Shown here in pieces: positions 55,170 to 63,912 of a DNA stretch of 64,000 bases. This stretch comes from DAOMOP01 sp035444405. GTDB taxonomy: Bacteria > Pseudomonadota > Gammaproteobacteria > Burkholderiales > Rhodocyclaceae. The first letter of the stretch is position 1; each line of letters starts with the position of its first letter. Where the stretch lies: assembly GCA_035444405.1 (NCBI GenBank), contig DAOMOP010000003.1:7130-71129 (forward strand), given 5' to 3'. The notes beneath the pieces were generated by a model. That model saw nothing but the letters and a program-made list of their open reading frames with translations, had not been told where the DNA came from and did no database searches. The position numbers and the translations under genes were made by a program.

Positions 55170-56021
55170 ATGAGTTTCCCGAGACCGGATCCATTCTTGA
55201 GTATCCGAGTTCATAACCTTGATCTGGATCCTTCCCTATCTGCGTTGTGCGTTGGATACGAACGTGGGGAGTGGCGTGCACGCCAACTGGCAGATCACGT
55301 CATGGACTGGTTGCCGGAGTTTGCACTTACTGCCACGGAATGCGCCGCATTAGGTCATCAGAATGCGACAAAACTGATGCGGAGTGCTGCCAGACGGGTC
55401 TACGAATCAAAGAAGTTCGAGAGGCGAGGCGAATTTGGTGAACTCCTTCTTCATGCCGCGATAAGACAGACATTTGATTCTCTCCCAGCAGTTTCGAAGA
55501 TTTACTACAAGTCCGCCAACAATGACACGGTGAAGGGCTTCGATGCTGTCCACGTTGTGGGGACTCCTGACGAGCTTGAGTTGTGGTTAGGTGAAGCAAA
55601 ATTCTACAACGACATCTCGCGAGCGATCTCTGACGTAGTTGCAGAGCTTGAGGCTCACCTTGGCACGGACTATCTGCGCGACGAGTTCGCGCTGATCGTC
55701 AATAAAATCGACCAAAAATGGCCTCATGCTGAAGTGCTGCGAAAACTACTTCAGCCGGAAGTCTCCCTTGATGAAGTATTTCAGAGAGTGTGTATCCCTG
55801 TTTTGCTGACATACGACAGTCCGTGTATTTCGGAACACCAGTCTTGTGACGCGAGTTATGCACGGTCGTTCGAACAGGAGATCACGAAACACTACAAGAC
55901 CTTCTCGCGATGCAACCTGCCCAAGGAGACCCGGGTCCACTTATTCCTACTTCCACTTCAGAAGAAGGCAGCCCTTGTGAAGATCCTGGATGAAAGACTC
56001 AAGCTATGGCAGCAGCTATGA
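55170..56021 (+). CDS. hamA: Hachiman nuclease HamA (DUF1837)
   Basis: The protein has 283 residues from ATG 55170 (GTG 55140 would add ten). The DUF1837 domain resembles a PD-(D/E)XK nuclease: 'KGFDAVHVV' followed by 'LELWLGEAKFYNDI' gives the D...E-x-K set (about residues 125-150). In Hachiman systems HamA is held by the HamB helicase and released to degrade DNA when HamB senses damaged or phage DNA. It overlaps hamB by a few bases. G+C is clearly lower than in neighbouring genes, a sign of transfer. Confidence 0.86.
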   Translation: MSFPRPDPFLSIRVHNLDLDPSLSALCVGYERGEWRARQLADHVMDWLPEFALTATECAALGHQNATKLMRSAARRVYESKKFERRGEFGELLLHAAIRQTFDSLPAVSKIYYKSANNDTVKGFDAVHVVGTPDELELWLGEAKFYNDISRAISDVVAELEAHLGTDYLRDEFALIVNKIDQKWPHAEVLRKLLQPEVSLDEVFQRVCIPVLLTYDSPCISEHQSCDASYARSFEQEITKHYKTFSRCNLPKETRVHLFLLPLQKKAALVKILDERLKLWQQL

Positions 56022-58138
56022 ATATTACTGCCCTGAGAGACACTCTGCGCGTCCCGGAAAAACTGCAGCAGCAAGCTTTCAGCGTTCTGCAGGATATCTC
56101 GCGTCTCGTAGCCAGCCCTGAGCATGAGTCTGTGGCAAACGAGATGGTTCTGCGGGCTCTCGAATGTCGAGATTATTTTCATCCGTACCAAGATATACTC
56201 GACTCACTCGTGCGCGCCGTAGGATTGTTTCCATATCTCGAGCAAGATGGTCTGAGTTTTCGGGATGCAGTGGCCTATGAGTTCCATCGTCCAGAGAATA
56301 TGGGTGAAGAGTTCGTGTTTCACCGAGAGCAGGCGGAAATATATCGACGTCTGCTGGATGGTGATAGCGTTATCCTCAGTGCGCCGACTAGCTTTGGTAA
56401 AAGCAAGATAATTGATGCTCTCATTGCGTCGGGCCGGTTCCGTAATGTGGTTGTAGTCGTTCCGACTTTGGCATTGATCGATGAAACGAGACGACGTCTT
56501 TCGCAGTTTTCGGAGCGTTTCAAGATTGTTACGCATGTCTCGCAGGAGCCAGCGGATTCAAATATCTTTGTCCTTACTGCCGAACGAGCTATTGCCTACG
56601 AGCGTTTTCCTCTCATAGAGTTCTTTGTCATCGATGAGTTCTACAAACTGGACTCCATTTCCAACGACAGTACGCGTGCGGTTGCGCTGAATCAGGCGTT
56701 CTATAAGCTTCGTAAGGCCGGAGGTCAGTTCTACCTTCTCGGGCCAAGTATTCAACATATTCCTAGCGGGCTCGAAGCGGCATTCAAGTGCTATTTTTAT
56801 CCAACTAAGTTCGCTACCGTAGTGTCGGAGCAAATTAAGGTACCTGGTGACGGTGACGACATTGATCGTCTCATTGAGCTGTGCGAAACGCTTACGGATC
56901 CAACGCTTGTCTTCTGCAGGTCCCCTGCGCGCGTGAATGAAGTTGCGCATGCCCTATTGGCGCGGGGAGTGGGTATTGACGCGCCGGAACTTTCACCTGC
57001 TGCTGAATGGTCAGGTCGCAACTATCATCAGGAGTGGGTGCTAAGCAAGTCGCTGCCTAGAGGAATCGGAATTCACCATGGAAAGCTCCCGCGTGCCTTG
57101 GCGCAGTACGTGGTGCGTATGTTTAATGATCTCAAGCTGCGCTTCTTGATTTGTACGTCAACTCTTATTGAAGGGGTGAATACGAAGGCAAAGAACGTTG
57201 TGATATTCGACAACAGGATTGCTCGCGAAAAGATCGATTTCTTTACCTTCAATAACATCAAGGGTCGGTCTGGGAGGATGTTCGAGCATTTTGTCGGGAA
57301 TGTGTATCTTTTTAACGATCCTCCTACTGAGAATTTGCCCTTTGTTGATTTTCCTTTGTTTACTCAAAATCAAGATGCGCCAGACAGCTTGTTGGTGCAG
57401 ATGGACGATGGCGATCTCGTTCCGTCGTCGCGCGAACGGATGCGAAAGTATCAGGATCAGAATGTTCTGCCAGTCTCAACGCTACGAGAAAATTCCTCAA
57501 TTGATCCAGACGCCCAGATGCGGCTCGCTAGTCATTTGATGCAGGCGCCAAGGGAATGGTCGGAAAGTCTTAGTTGGAGTAGTTTCCCAACCAGTCAGCA
57601 GCTTGAAGCGGTGTGCGAGCTTATTTGGTCGTTCTTGGTGCAGGCTAGTCGAAGTCGTGGGGGGGTGTTTTCCGCGAGGCAATTGGCATTCAAAGTGTGG
57701 CAGATGAAGAGGGTTCCCGATACATCAGAAAGAGTCAGACAGGAGCTTCGACCGGGAAAGTATGCTGCTAGATCACCAGATGAAGCCGTCGAACGAGTTC
57801 TAGAGTTTGAGAGGACATGGGCGAGCTTTGAGTTGCCGCGTTATCTAATGGCGGTGTCGCGGATTCAGCGTACTGTTTTTGAACGTATGGGTTTGCCATT
57901 CGGGGATTACAGCGGTTTTGCATCTCAGGTCGAGTGCCTTTTTCATACCCCAGTTGTTGCTGCGCTCGATGAGTATGGCGTTCCGCTTCCAATGGGCGTT
58001 AAGATCTCCAATGCCCTAGGGGAGACTGACGATCTCGATGCTGCATTGGCCAAGCTCAAGCGGCTAAGAGGTTCGAGGCTGAATTTAGATGTGTTTGAGA
58101 CGGAGCTACTGCGCGACGCAAAGGCATACCTTCCTTGA
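56006..58138 (+). CDS. hamB: Hachiman helicase HamB
   Basis: The protein has 710 residues from ATG 56006; ATG 56018, in ATGA overlap with hamA, is an equally good start. SF2 helicase motifs: motif I 'APTSFGKSKI' (A126-K132), motif II D210-E-F-Y in place of DEAD/DEAH, motif III region 'YLLGPSIQH', motif V 'LICTSTLIEGVNTKAKN' and motif VI 'NIKGRSGRMFEH'. It pairs with DUF1837 HamA to give a complete two-gene anti-phage Hachiman system. It is low in G+C like hamA, so both arrived together. Confidence 0.86.
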   Translation: MAAAMNITALRDTLRVPEKLQQQAFSVLQDISRLVASPEHESVANEMVLRALECRDYFHPYQDILDSLVRAVGLFPYLEQDGLSFRDAVAYEFHRPENMGEEFVFHREQAEIYRRLLDGDSVILSAPTSFGKSKIIDALIASGRFRNVVVVVPTLALIDETRRRLSQFSERFKIVTHVSQEPADSNIFVLTAERAIAYERFPLIEFFVIDEFYKLDSISNDSTRAVALNQAFYKLRKAGGQFYLLGPSIQHIPSGLEAAFKCYFYPTKFATVVSEQIKVPGDGDDIDRLIELCETLTDPTLVFCRSPARVNEVAHALLARGVGIDAPELSPAAEWSGRNYHQEWVLSKSLPRGIGIHHGKLPRALAQYVVRMFNDLKLRFLICTSTLIEGVNTKAKNVVIFDNRIAREKIDFFTFNNIKGRSGRMFEHFVGNVYLFNDPPTENLPFVDFPLFTQNQDAPDSLLVQMDDGDLVPSSRERMRKYQDQNVLPVSTLRENSSIDPDAQMRLASHLMQAPREWSESLSWSSFPTSQQLEAVCELIWSFLVQASRSRGGVFSARQLAFKVWQMKRVPDTSERVRQELRPGKYAARSPDEAVERVLEFERTWASFELPRYLMAVSRIQRTVFERMGLPFGDYSGFASQVECLFHTPVVAALDEYGVPLPMGVKISNALGETDDLDAALAKLKRLRGSRLNLDVFETELLRDAKAYLP

Positions 58139-58412
58139 AGACATTTCAGCGCGAGTTGATTTTGCGTGTTCGCCGTTTCGGGGCTGGCGGTAGGTCTCGG
58201 TAAGTATCGAGTTGAGAGCGGGAGTTGCAAGACGAGGGGAAGGTGAGGCTGATCGGTCAAAGGCGCTGGGCCAGGTGGTTTGCCACCACGGGGGCTAAAG
58301 GACACGAAGTAAAGAGCTAGACCTTTAGGTGACCTTTAGGTGCCGTCCTGGACAGCGTTTTCTTCCTTATCGTCAAAGACTTCCAAATACGGAGAAATCA
58401 AGCCCCGACGTT

Positions 58413-60485
58413 ATGGACTTCCGCATCGCCGACACCTTCACCGACACCCTCGCCAAGCTCACCGGTGAGGAGCAGAAGGCCGTCAAGACCACGGCCTTCG
58501 ATCTCCAACTGAACCCCGCCAGTCCGGGATTGAGCTTCCACAAGCTCGATCAGGCGCGCGACAAGCATTTCTGGTCGCTGCGGGCGAGCAGCGATCTGCG
58601 GATCATCGTGCACAAGACTGCGAGCAGCCTCTTGCTGTGCTACGTGGACCATCACGACAAGGCTTATCGCTGGGCCGAGCGGCGCAAGCTGGAGACGCAT
58701 CCGACCACCGGTGCGGCGCAGTTGGTGGAGATCCGCGAGACGGTGCAGGAGATCACCGTACCGAAGTACGTCGAGGCAGCAGCGCTTGCCCCGGCAAAGC
58801 CGGCCTTGTTCTGCGGGGTGACCGATAGTGCGCTGCTGAGTTACGGCGTGCCGATGGAGTGGCTCGATGACGTGCGACGGGCCGATGAGGACAGCCTGCT
58901 GGCGCTGGCCGAGCACTTGCCGAGCGAGGCGGCGGAGGCCTTGCTGGAACTGGCGACAGGCGGCACGCCGCAACTTGCGCCGGCTGCGGAGGCGGGCGCG
59001 GACCCGTTTGACCATCCGGATGCGCTGCGTCGTTTCCGGGTGATGAACGATGTCGAAGAACTCGAGCGGGCGCTCGCCTACCCGTGGGACAAGTGGATGC
59101 TGTTTCTGCACCCGGCGCAGCGCCAGTGGGTGGAGCGCAGTTATGGCGGGCCCGCGCGGATCGCGGGGTCGGCAGGCACGGGCAAGACGATCGTCGCCCT
59201 CCACCGGGCGGCCTACCTTGCCCGCAGCAACCCCGAAGCCAGGGTGCTGCTGACGACTTTTTCCGACACCCTGGCCAACGCCTTGCGCGCTCGGCTGAGA
59301 CGGCTGATCAGCAATGAACCCCGACTGGCGGAACGGCTGGAAGTGCATGCGATGAATGCCGTTGGCGAGCGGCTCTACGAGCGCCATTTCGGTCGTCCGC
59401 GCATCGCGTCGGCTGACTGGATCCGCGAACGCCTTGTTGGCGCGGCGCAGGCTGAGGGGGCGAACCGGTTCAGCGCGCGCTTCCTGCTTTCGGAGTGGGC
59501 TGAGGTTGTGGATGCCTGGCAACTGGAATCGTGGGAGGCGTATCGCGACATCAAGCGGCTGGGGCGCAAGACGCGCCTGCCGGAAGCCCAGCGGGCGGCA
59601 CTGTGGTCGGTGTTCGACACGGTACGCAAGCAGTTGGCCGACGAGGGGCAGGTGACCCATGCGGGCATTTTCACCCGTTTGGTGGCGGAAATGGCCGGGC
59701 GTAAGCATCCGCCGTTCGATTTCGTGGTGGTCGATGAGGCACAGGACATCAGCGTGGCGCAGTTGCGCTTCCTCGCAGCGGTGGGGGCCGAACGGCCCAA
59801 CGGCTTGTTCTTTGCGGGTGACCTGGGGCAGCGGATATTCCAGCAGCCGTTCTCGTGGAAGGCGCTCGGGGTGGATGTGCGGGGTCGGTCGCGCACGCTG
59901 CATATCAACTACCGCACCTCCCACCAAATCCGCAGCCAGGCCGACCGCTTGCTCGGGCCGGAGCTGGCAGACGTCGACGGCAATGCGGAAAGTCGGCGCA
60001 GCACGGTGTCGATGTTCAACGGGCCGGCGCCCGAAATTGCCGTCTATGCCAGCGAAGAGGAGGAGGGTGACGCGGTGGCTGCCTGGCTGGAGGCACGCAC
60101 CGCCGATGGAATGATGCCGCACGAGATCGGCGTTTTCGTCCGCTCGCCATCTGAGCTCGAACGCGCCCAAGCGGCGGTGAAGCAGGCGGGGTTGCCGTTC
60201 AGGATGCTCGACGAGCACGCCGAAACGACCAGCGGGCAGGTATCGATCGGCACCATGCATCTGGCCAAGGGGCTGGAGTTTCGCGCCGTGGCGGTGATGG
60301 CCTGCGACGATGAAATCATCCCGCTACAGGCGCGGATCGAGACGGTCGCCGACGATGCTGACCTGGAGGACGTTTACAACACTGAGCGGCACCTGCTCTA
60401 CGTCGCCTGCACGCGGGCGCGTGATCACTTGGTGGTGACCAGCGTGGAGCCGGCGTCGGAATTCCTGGATGACTTGCGGATGTAG
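58413..60485 (+). CDS. UvrD-like helicase with N-terminal RelE/ParE-like domain
   Basis: The protein has 690 residues from ATG 58413. Residues 1-95 look like a type II toxin fold: 'FTDTLAKLTGEEQKAVKTTA', 'FHKLDQARDKHFWSLRASSD', 'LRIIVHKTASSLLLCYVDHH' then DKAYRWAERR. After a ~130-residue linker comes an SF1 helicase: Walker A G252-SAGTGKT, Walker B 'FVVVDEAQDIS', motif 'GTMHLAKGLEFRAV' and motif VI 'YVACTRARDHL'. Similar fusions occur in defence islands; what the toxin-like part does is not known. The 274 bp after hamB (58139-58412) contain no gene; G+C returns to the high level here. Confidence 0.82.
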   Translation: MDFRIADTFTDTLAKLTGEEQKAVKTTAFDLQLNPASPGLSFHKLDQARDKHFWSLRASSDLRIIVHKTASSLLLCYVDHHDKAYRWAERRKLETHPTTGAAQLVEIRETVQEITVPKYVEAAALAPAKPALFCGVTDSALLSYGVPMEWLDDVRRADEDSLLALAEHLPSEAAEALLELATGGTPQLAPAAEAGADPFDHPDALRRFRVMNDVEELERALAYPWDKWMLFLHPAQRQWVERSYGGPARIAGSAGTGKTIVALHRAAYLARSNPEARVLLTTFSDTLANALRARLRRLISNEPRLAERLEVHAMNAVGERLYERHFGRPRIASADWIRERLVGAAQAEGANRFSARFLLSEWAEVVDAWQLESWEAYRDIKRLGRKTRLPEAQRAALWSVFDTVRKQLADEGQVTHAGIFTRLVAEMAGRKHPPFDFVVVDEAQDISVAQLRFLAAVGAERPNGLFFAGDLGQRIFQQPFSWKALGVDVRGRSRTLHINYRTSHQIRSQADRLLGPELADVDGNAESRRSTVSMFNGPAPEIAVYASEEEEGDAVAAWLEARTADGMMPHEIGVFVRSPSELERAQAAVKQAGLPFRMLDEHAETTSGQVSIGTMHLAKGLEFRAVAVMACDDEIIPLQARIETVADDADLEDVYNTERHLLYVACTRARDHLVVTSVEPASEFLDDLRM

Positions 60486-60542
60486 TTGCTGGCCGGTGAG
60501 CGCGTACTTACGAATGCGTGCCGAATGGACGGGGGAGGTTGA

Positions 60543-61370
60543 ATGGCATCGCACGTCGAACGCATTCTGATCCTGGCGAAGACCTATCCTTCGCCCAGCG
60601 CACAATACGTCGAGACCTCCTGCGTGGCGGGGATCAACGAGCACGGGGTGATGCGGCGGCTCTTCCCGGTGCCGTTCAGGCTCGTCGAGCGAGACCAGCA
60701 GTTCAAGAAATGGCAGTGGGTCAACGTCCGGGTCGCGAAGGCGAGCAACGACCACCGTATCGAGAGCCACAAGATCTACGTCGACACCATCCAGTGCGGT
60801 GACGCCATCGATACCCGGAAGCAATGGGCCGCCCGGTGGCCGTGGATCGAGAAGATTCCGACGTTCTCGAATTTCGACGACCTCGAGGCCAGCCGGCTTG
60901 CTGACGGGACGACGCTGGCGCTGGTGCGCCCGAAGGCTGTTCTTGGGCTCGAAATCGAAAAGGCGCGAAATGCGGACTGGACCGACGACGAAAAGGAGAA
61001 GCTGCTGCGCGAGCAGATGCAGGGGGATCTGTTCAGTGAAGCGGAGGTGAGAAAGGAGATCCGCGAGTTGAAGAAGATTCCGTTCGACTTCTACTACCGG
61101 TACCTCTGCGACACGCCGGACGGCGAGAAGACCTTTACCCACAAGATCGTCGATTGGGAGGCCGGCGCGCTGTACTGGAAATGCCGCACGAGCCATGGAG
61201 CAGGCTGGGACGTGCCGTTTCGCCAGATGTACGGCGAGAAGCTCTTGCAGTCCGATCTCATGCTCATGATGGGGAACATCCACCGCTTTCCCCATCAGTG
61301 GCTGATCATCAGCGTGCTCTACCCGCCTAAGCGGCCGCCAGTCGAAGACCGCCAGGGGCGCCTGTTCTAG
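60543..61370 (+). CDS. hypothetical protein, partner of the DUF488 gene
   Basis: The protein has 275 residues from ATG 60543 (GGAGG four bases upstream). I do not recognise an enzyme family. It is soluble, with 'RILILAKTYPSPSAQYVETS' and 'CVAGINEHGVMRRLFPVPFR' at the start, a charged middle (EKEKLLREQMQGDLFSEAEV) and an aromatic-rich end 'HRFPHQWLIISVLYPPK'. It lies 57 bases behind the UvrD fusion gene on the same strand and its last 44 bases overlap the convergent DUF488 gene. The neighbourhood suggests a defence or nucleic-acid role. Confidence 0.65.
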   Translation: MASHVERILILAKTYPSPSAQYVETSCVAGINEHGVMRRLFPVPFRLVERDQQFKKWQWVNVRVAKASNDHRIESHKIYVDTIQCGDAIDTRKQWAARWPWIEKIPTFSNFDDLEASRLADGTTLALVRPKAVLGLEIEKARNADWTDDEKEKLLREQMQGDLFSEAEVRKEIRELKKIPFDFYYRYLCDTPDGEKTFTHKIVDWEAGALYWKCRTSHGAGWDVPFRQMYGEKLLQSDLMLMMGNIHRFPHQWLIISVLYPPKRPPVEDRQGRLF

Positions 61371-61809
61371 CGTCACTCGCCTTGATGTGGGTAACGCGTG
61401 CGCCGGAGTAGTCCTTGACCGCGTTCGCCACCATAGAGCGGTGGCAGAAGTCGGCGTCGGCCTCGTAGCAGAGAAGAGCGCAGTTTGATGAGGCGACGTG
61501 GGCGGCGAGATCGGAGATCGCGTCGGCCTGGGTCTCGAGGTAGCTCAGAAACCCCTCGGTGTATCGGCGCCAGTTGCCATCCGCGCGGTAGCGGTCGCGG
61601 ATCGGCTTCGGGCACCCGAGCTGCGCCATATGGACATACTCCCGGCCCGAGACGTTGAGCAGGTTCTCGAGCGCCTTCTTCGAGAAGCCGGGTTTGCGCG
61701 ACAGGGGGAGCTCGCGAACGTCGACAACCGTTTCGATGTCGTGCTCGGCGAGCAGCGACAGGAAAGTGTCGATGTCGAGTCCTTCGTAGCCTATGGTGAA
61801 AACGGTCAT
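61327..61809 (-). CDS. DUF488-domain protein
   Basis: The protein has 160 residues. The DUF488 signature is clear: 'FTIGYEGLDIDTFLSLLAEH' at the start, 'VVDVRELPLSRKPGFSKKAL', and the cysteine block 'CALLCYEADADFCHRSMVAN' near the end. These proteins are short, of unknown function, and often sit beside restriction or other defence genes. It is convergent with the hypothetical gene at 60543, sharing 44 bp at the 3' ends, an unusually long tail-to-tail overlap. Confidence 0.82.
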   Translation of the reverse strand: MTVFTIGYEGLDIDTFLSLLAEHDIETVVDVRELPLSRKPGFSKKALENLLNVSGREYVHMAQLGCPKPIRDRYRADGNWRRYTEGFLSYLETQADAISDLAAHVASSNCALLCYEADADFCHRSMVANAVKDYSGARVTHIKASDARTGAPGGLRLAAA

Positions 61810-61876
61810 TCGTGTCGCCCCTCTGGCCGGGCATTCTAGCGGACGCGCGGCCGTCTTTCGAGCGTTGTTGCGATCA

Positions 61877-63112
61877 TCAGCATGTCTTTGCGCGCTGCCA
61901 AAGAGGATCGGACGTTGTGTGCGTCAATCTCGAGAATGCGGCATCACCGGATGCGAACTGCGCGGCCGTGAGTTCGGCATGGCGAACCGACACGCAGAAG
62001 GCCAGCGTGCGCCGTTGCGCCTTGTCGCGCCATTGCCAGAGCGCGTGGCGCGCGCGGGCTTCGAGAAAGCCGTCGTCGCCGGGGTAGTCGATGCGGTAGT
62101 TCCACTCGAGGCCGTCGGTGAGCGCCTGGCGGCTGATGTTGCTCGAACCGATGAAGGCAGTGCCGTGCAGAGGGCGGTCGGCGTCGAAGTGCGCGAACAG
62201 ATACGCCTTCATGTGAAAGCTCGTCCCGGCCGCCTCGAACACGCGCACCTGCGCGCCGTGCGCCGTGAGCAGCATCAGCAGGCGCAGCGCTTCGGGGTCG
62301 GTGACGTCGAGGTAGCCGCTGGTCACGACGCGCAGGCGGGCCGGTGGGCGGGTGCGCGTCTCGTCGTCGCCGAGCGCGGCGTGCAGCTCCGGCAGCAGCA
62401 GGCGCAGGCCGGTGGTCTTGATGAACGCGACGGCAAGGTCGATTTCGTCGGCGCGCGCGATCGCGGCGCGGAGCTGGGGCAGGAAGGGGTTTTGTGCCTC
62501 GCCGGTGACGAGGCGCGTCGCGGTGACGGTGCGGCGGCGCACCAGGGCGTTGAGCCAGCGCTCGTCATGGCCGGGGCGCTGGTCGGGCGTGATCCAACAG
62601 TCGACCGCGTCGACGTCGGGCAGGCCGGCGAGCCATGCGGTGAGGCGCGGCTCGGTCGCGTCGGTGAAGTGGCGGCCGTCGTGCGTGCGTTCGCCGTCGC
62701 CGAGCTTGAAGCTCAGGTAGAGCGCGCCCTGCGGCTTCAGCGCCGCCCACAGGCGCGCGAGTGCCGCGGGCAGCGCGGCTTCGCGTTCGTGCAGCAGGCT
62801 CGCACAGGCCCAGATGCCGTCGTAGCACGCAAGGTCGGCGAACGCGTCGAAGGTGAGCACGTCGACCGGCTGGCCGATCAGCGCCGCCGCGAGGTGCGCC
62901 AGCTCGGTCGAGGCGTCGAACGCGCGCACGCGGTAGCCGCGTTCGACAAAGGCCTTGCTGTCGCGTCCGGAGCCGCAGCCGGCGTCGAGGATCAGCCCGC
63001 CGTGCGGGACGTGCGCGAGGAAGCGGTCGTGCAGCGCGGACAGGTCGACGCCGGCGGTGTCGGCGACGAAACGGGCGGCGTGGCGGTCGTAGTATGCGAT
63101 GGTGCTGGACAT
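61877..63112 (-). pseudogene. methyltransferase-PLD front end of a DUF3427-type helicase, truncated
   Basis: The reading gives 411 residues from ATG 63112. Residues about 1-190 form a class I methyltransferase (AdoMet motif LILDAGCGSGRDSKAF). Residues about 200-370 are a phospholipase-D-type nuclease domain, with HxK in 'FHMKAYLF' and 'FIGSSNISRQAL'. It then jumps straight to 'LAFCVSVRHAELTAAQF', which in relatives is helicase lobe 2, and stops 20 residues later. The helicase lobe 1 and everything after are missing, so an internal deletion and truncation took place. The C-terminal relic of the same family is at 45002-46886. Confidence 0.72.
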
Positions 63113-63333
63113 CGATGACGGCGGCGGGTGGTGGCGGTCGTGATGCCAGGTGCGAGGCGGCATGCGCGAGGCATGGGACGGAGGCTACCAGGTCGATCGC
63201 GGTGCGGCGAGCGCGGCGTTTCGAAATGCGTGTGATTCTGCATGGCCGATCGCGGTCGGACCTCCGGGCCGCTACCGGTAAATGAGCCTGGCCGCTCTTC
63301 CACCGGTGGCGGCGACTACAAGGCCGATGGCCG

Positions 63334-63720
63334 TCACACGCGCCGCACCGGCCCCGGATACTGGGCGACCAGTTCATCGACGGTCAGCAGCGTGATCCCC
63401 TCGACCGTTGCCTGGGCGACGAGGATGCGGTCGAAGGGATCCTTGTGGATCGGCGGCAGGCTGTCGATGGCCACCGCATGTTCGCTGGCGATGGGAAGTT
63501 CGCTGTAACCGTTGTCGAGCAGCCCGCGGCGCAGCAGCCGCGGATCGACCTCGAAATCGCTGCGGCCGAGTCCGCGCTTGATGGTGATCTCCCACAGGCT
63601 CGCGGCGCTGAAGAAGAGCTCGTTCTCGGGGGCATCGAGCAGCGCGAGCACCTCGGGCGACAGCCGCTCCGGCTCGCCGGCGGCCCACAGCAACAGGTGG
63701 GTGTCGAGCAGAAGCTTCAT
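63334..63720 (-). CDS. PIN-domain toxin (VapC type)
   Basis: The protein has 128 residues. Catalytic acids: Asp in KLLLDTHLLLWA, Glu in 'ASLWEITIKRGLG', Asp in 'DPFDRILVAQATVEG' and Asp in 'LLTVDELVAQY'. This is the common VapC subtype with Phd/YefM-like partners. It overlaps the antitoxin gene by 4 bases. The 220 bp after it (63113-63333) hold nothing I can support. Confidence 0.88.
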   Translation of the reverse strand: MKLLLDTHLLLWAAGEPERLSPEVLALLDAPENELFFSAASLWEITIKRGLGRSDFEVDPRLLRRGLLDNGYSELPIASEHAVAIDSLPPIHKDPFDRILVAQATVEGITLLTVDELVAQYPGPVRRV

Positions 63721-63908
63721 GCGTCACCGCCGAACAGCCGCTCGATTTCGGCGCTGCCCATGCGGTCGAAGTCGTCCGGCACGGCGATCTGGCCAGCCAT
63801 GAAGCCGAGGCGCCTCGCCTGGCCCGCCTCCGGCGCGGCGAGCGGCATGACCCTGACGAGCGGCTTGCCGGCCTCACGCTGGCGGTACACGCTGTTCAGC
63901 AGAGGCAC
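63717..63908 (-). CDS. N-terminally shortened Phd/YefM-type antitoxin
   Basis: The protein has 63 residues from GTG 63908, with GGAGG seven bases upstream. The C-terminal half 'ARRLGFMAGQIAVPDDFDRM' then GSAEIERLFGG is the standard neutralising tail of antitoxins paired with this PIN subtype. The usual ~35-residue N-terminal DNA-binding part is replaced by MPLLNSVYRQREAG. It can probably still bind the toxin but not the operator. Its ribosome site overlaps the stop of the upstream gene. Confidence 0.68.
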   Translation of the reverse strand: MPLLNSVYRQREAGKPLVRVMPLAAPEAGQARRLGFMAGQIAVPDDFDRMGSAEIERLFGGDA

Positions 63909-63912
63909 GCCG

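Noticed and set aside
58398..60260. 620-codon minus-strand frame opposite the UvrD fusion gene
   Set aside because: Antisense to a protein with complete helicase motifs; no domain on the minus strand.
61793..63118. 441-codon plus-strand frame opposite the methyltransferase-PLD fragment
   Set aside because: Antisense shadow with Arg/Glu/Val-rich text; the minus strand has AdoMet and HKD-type motifs.
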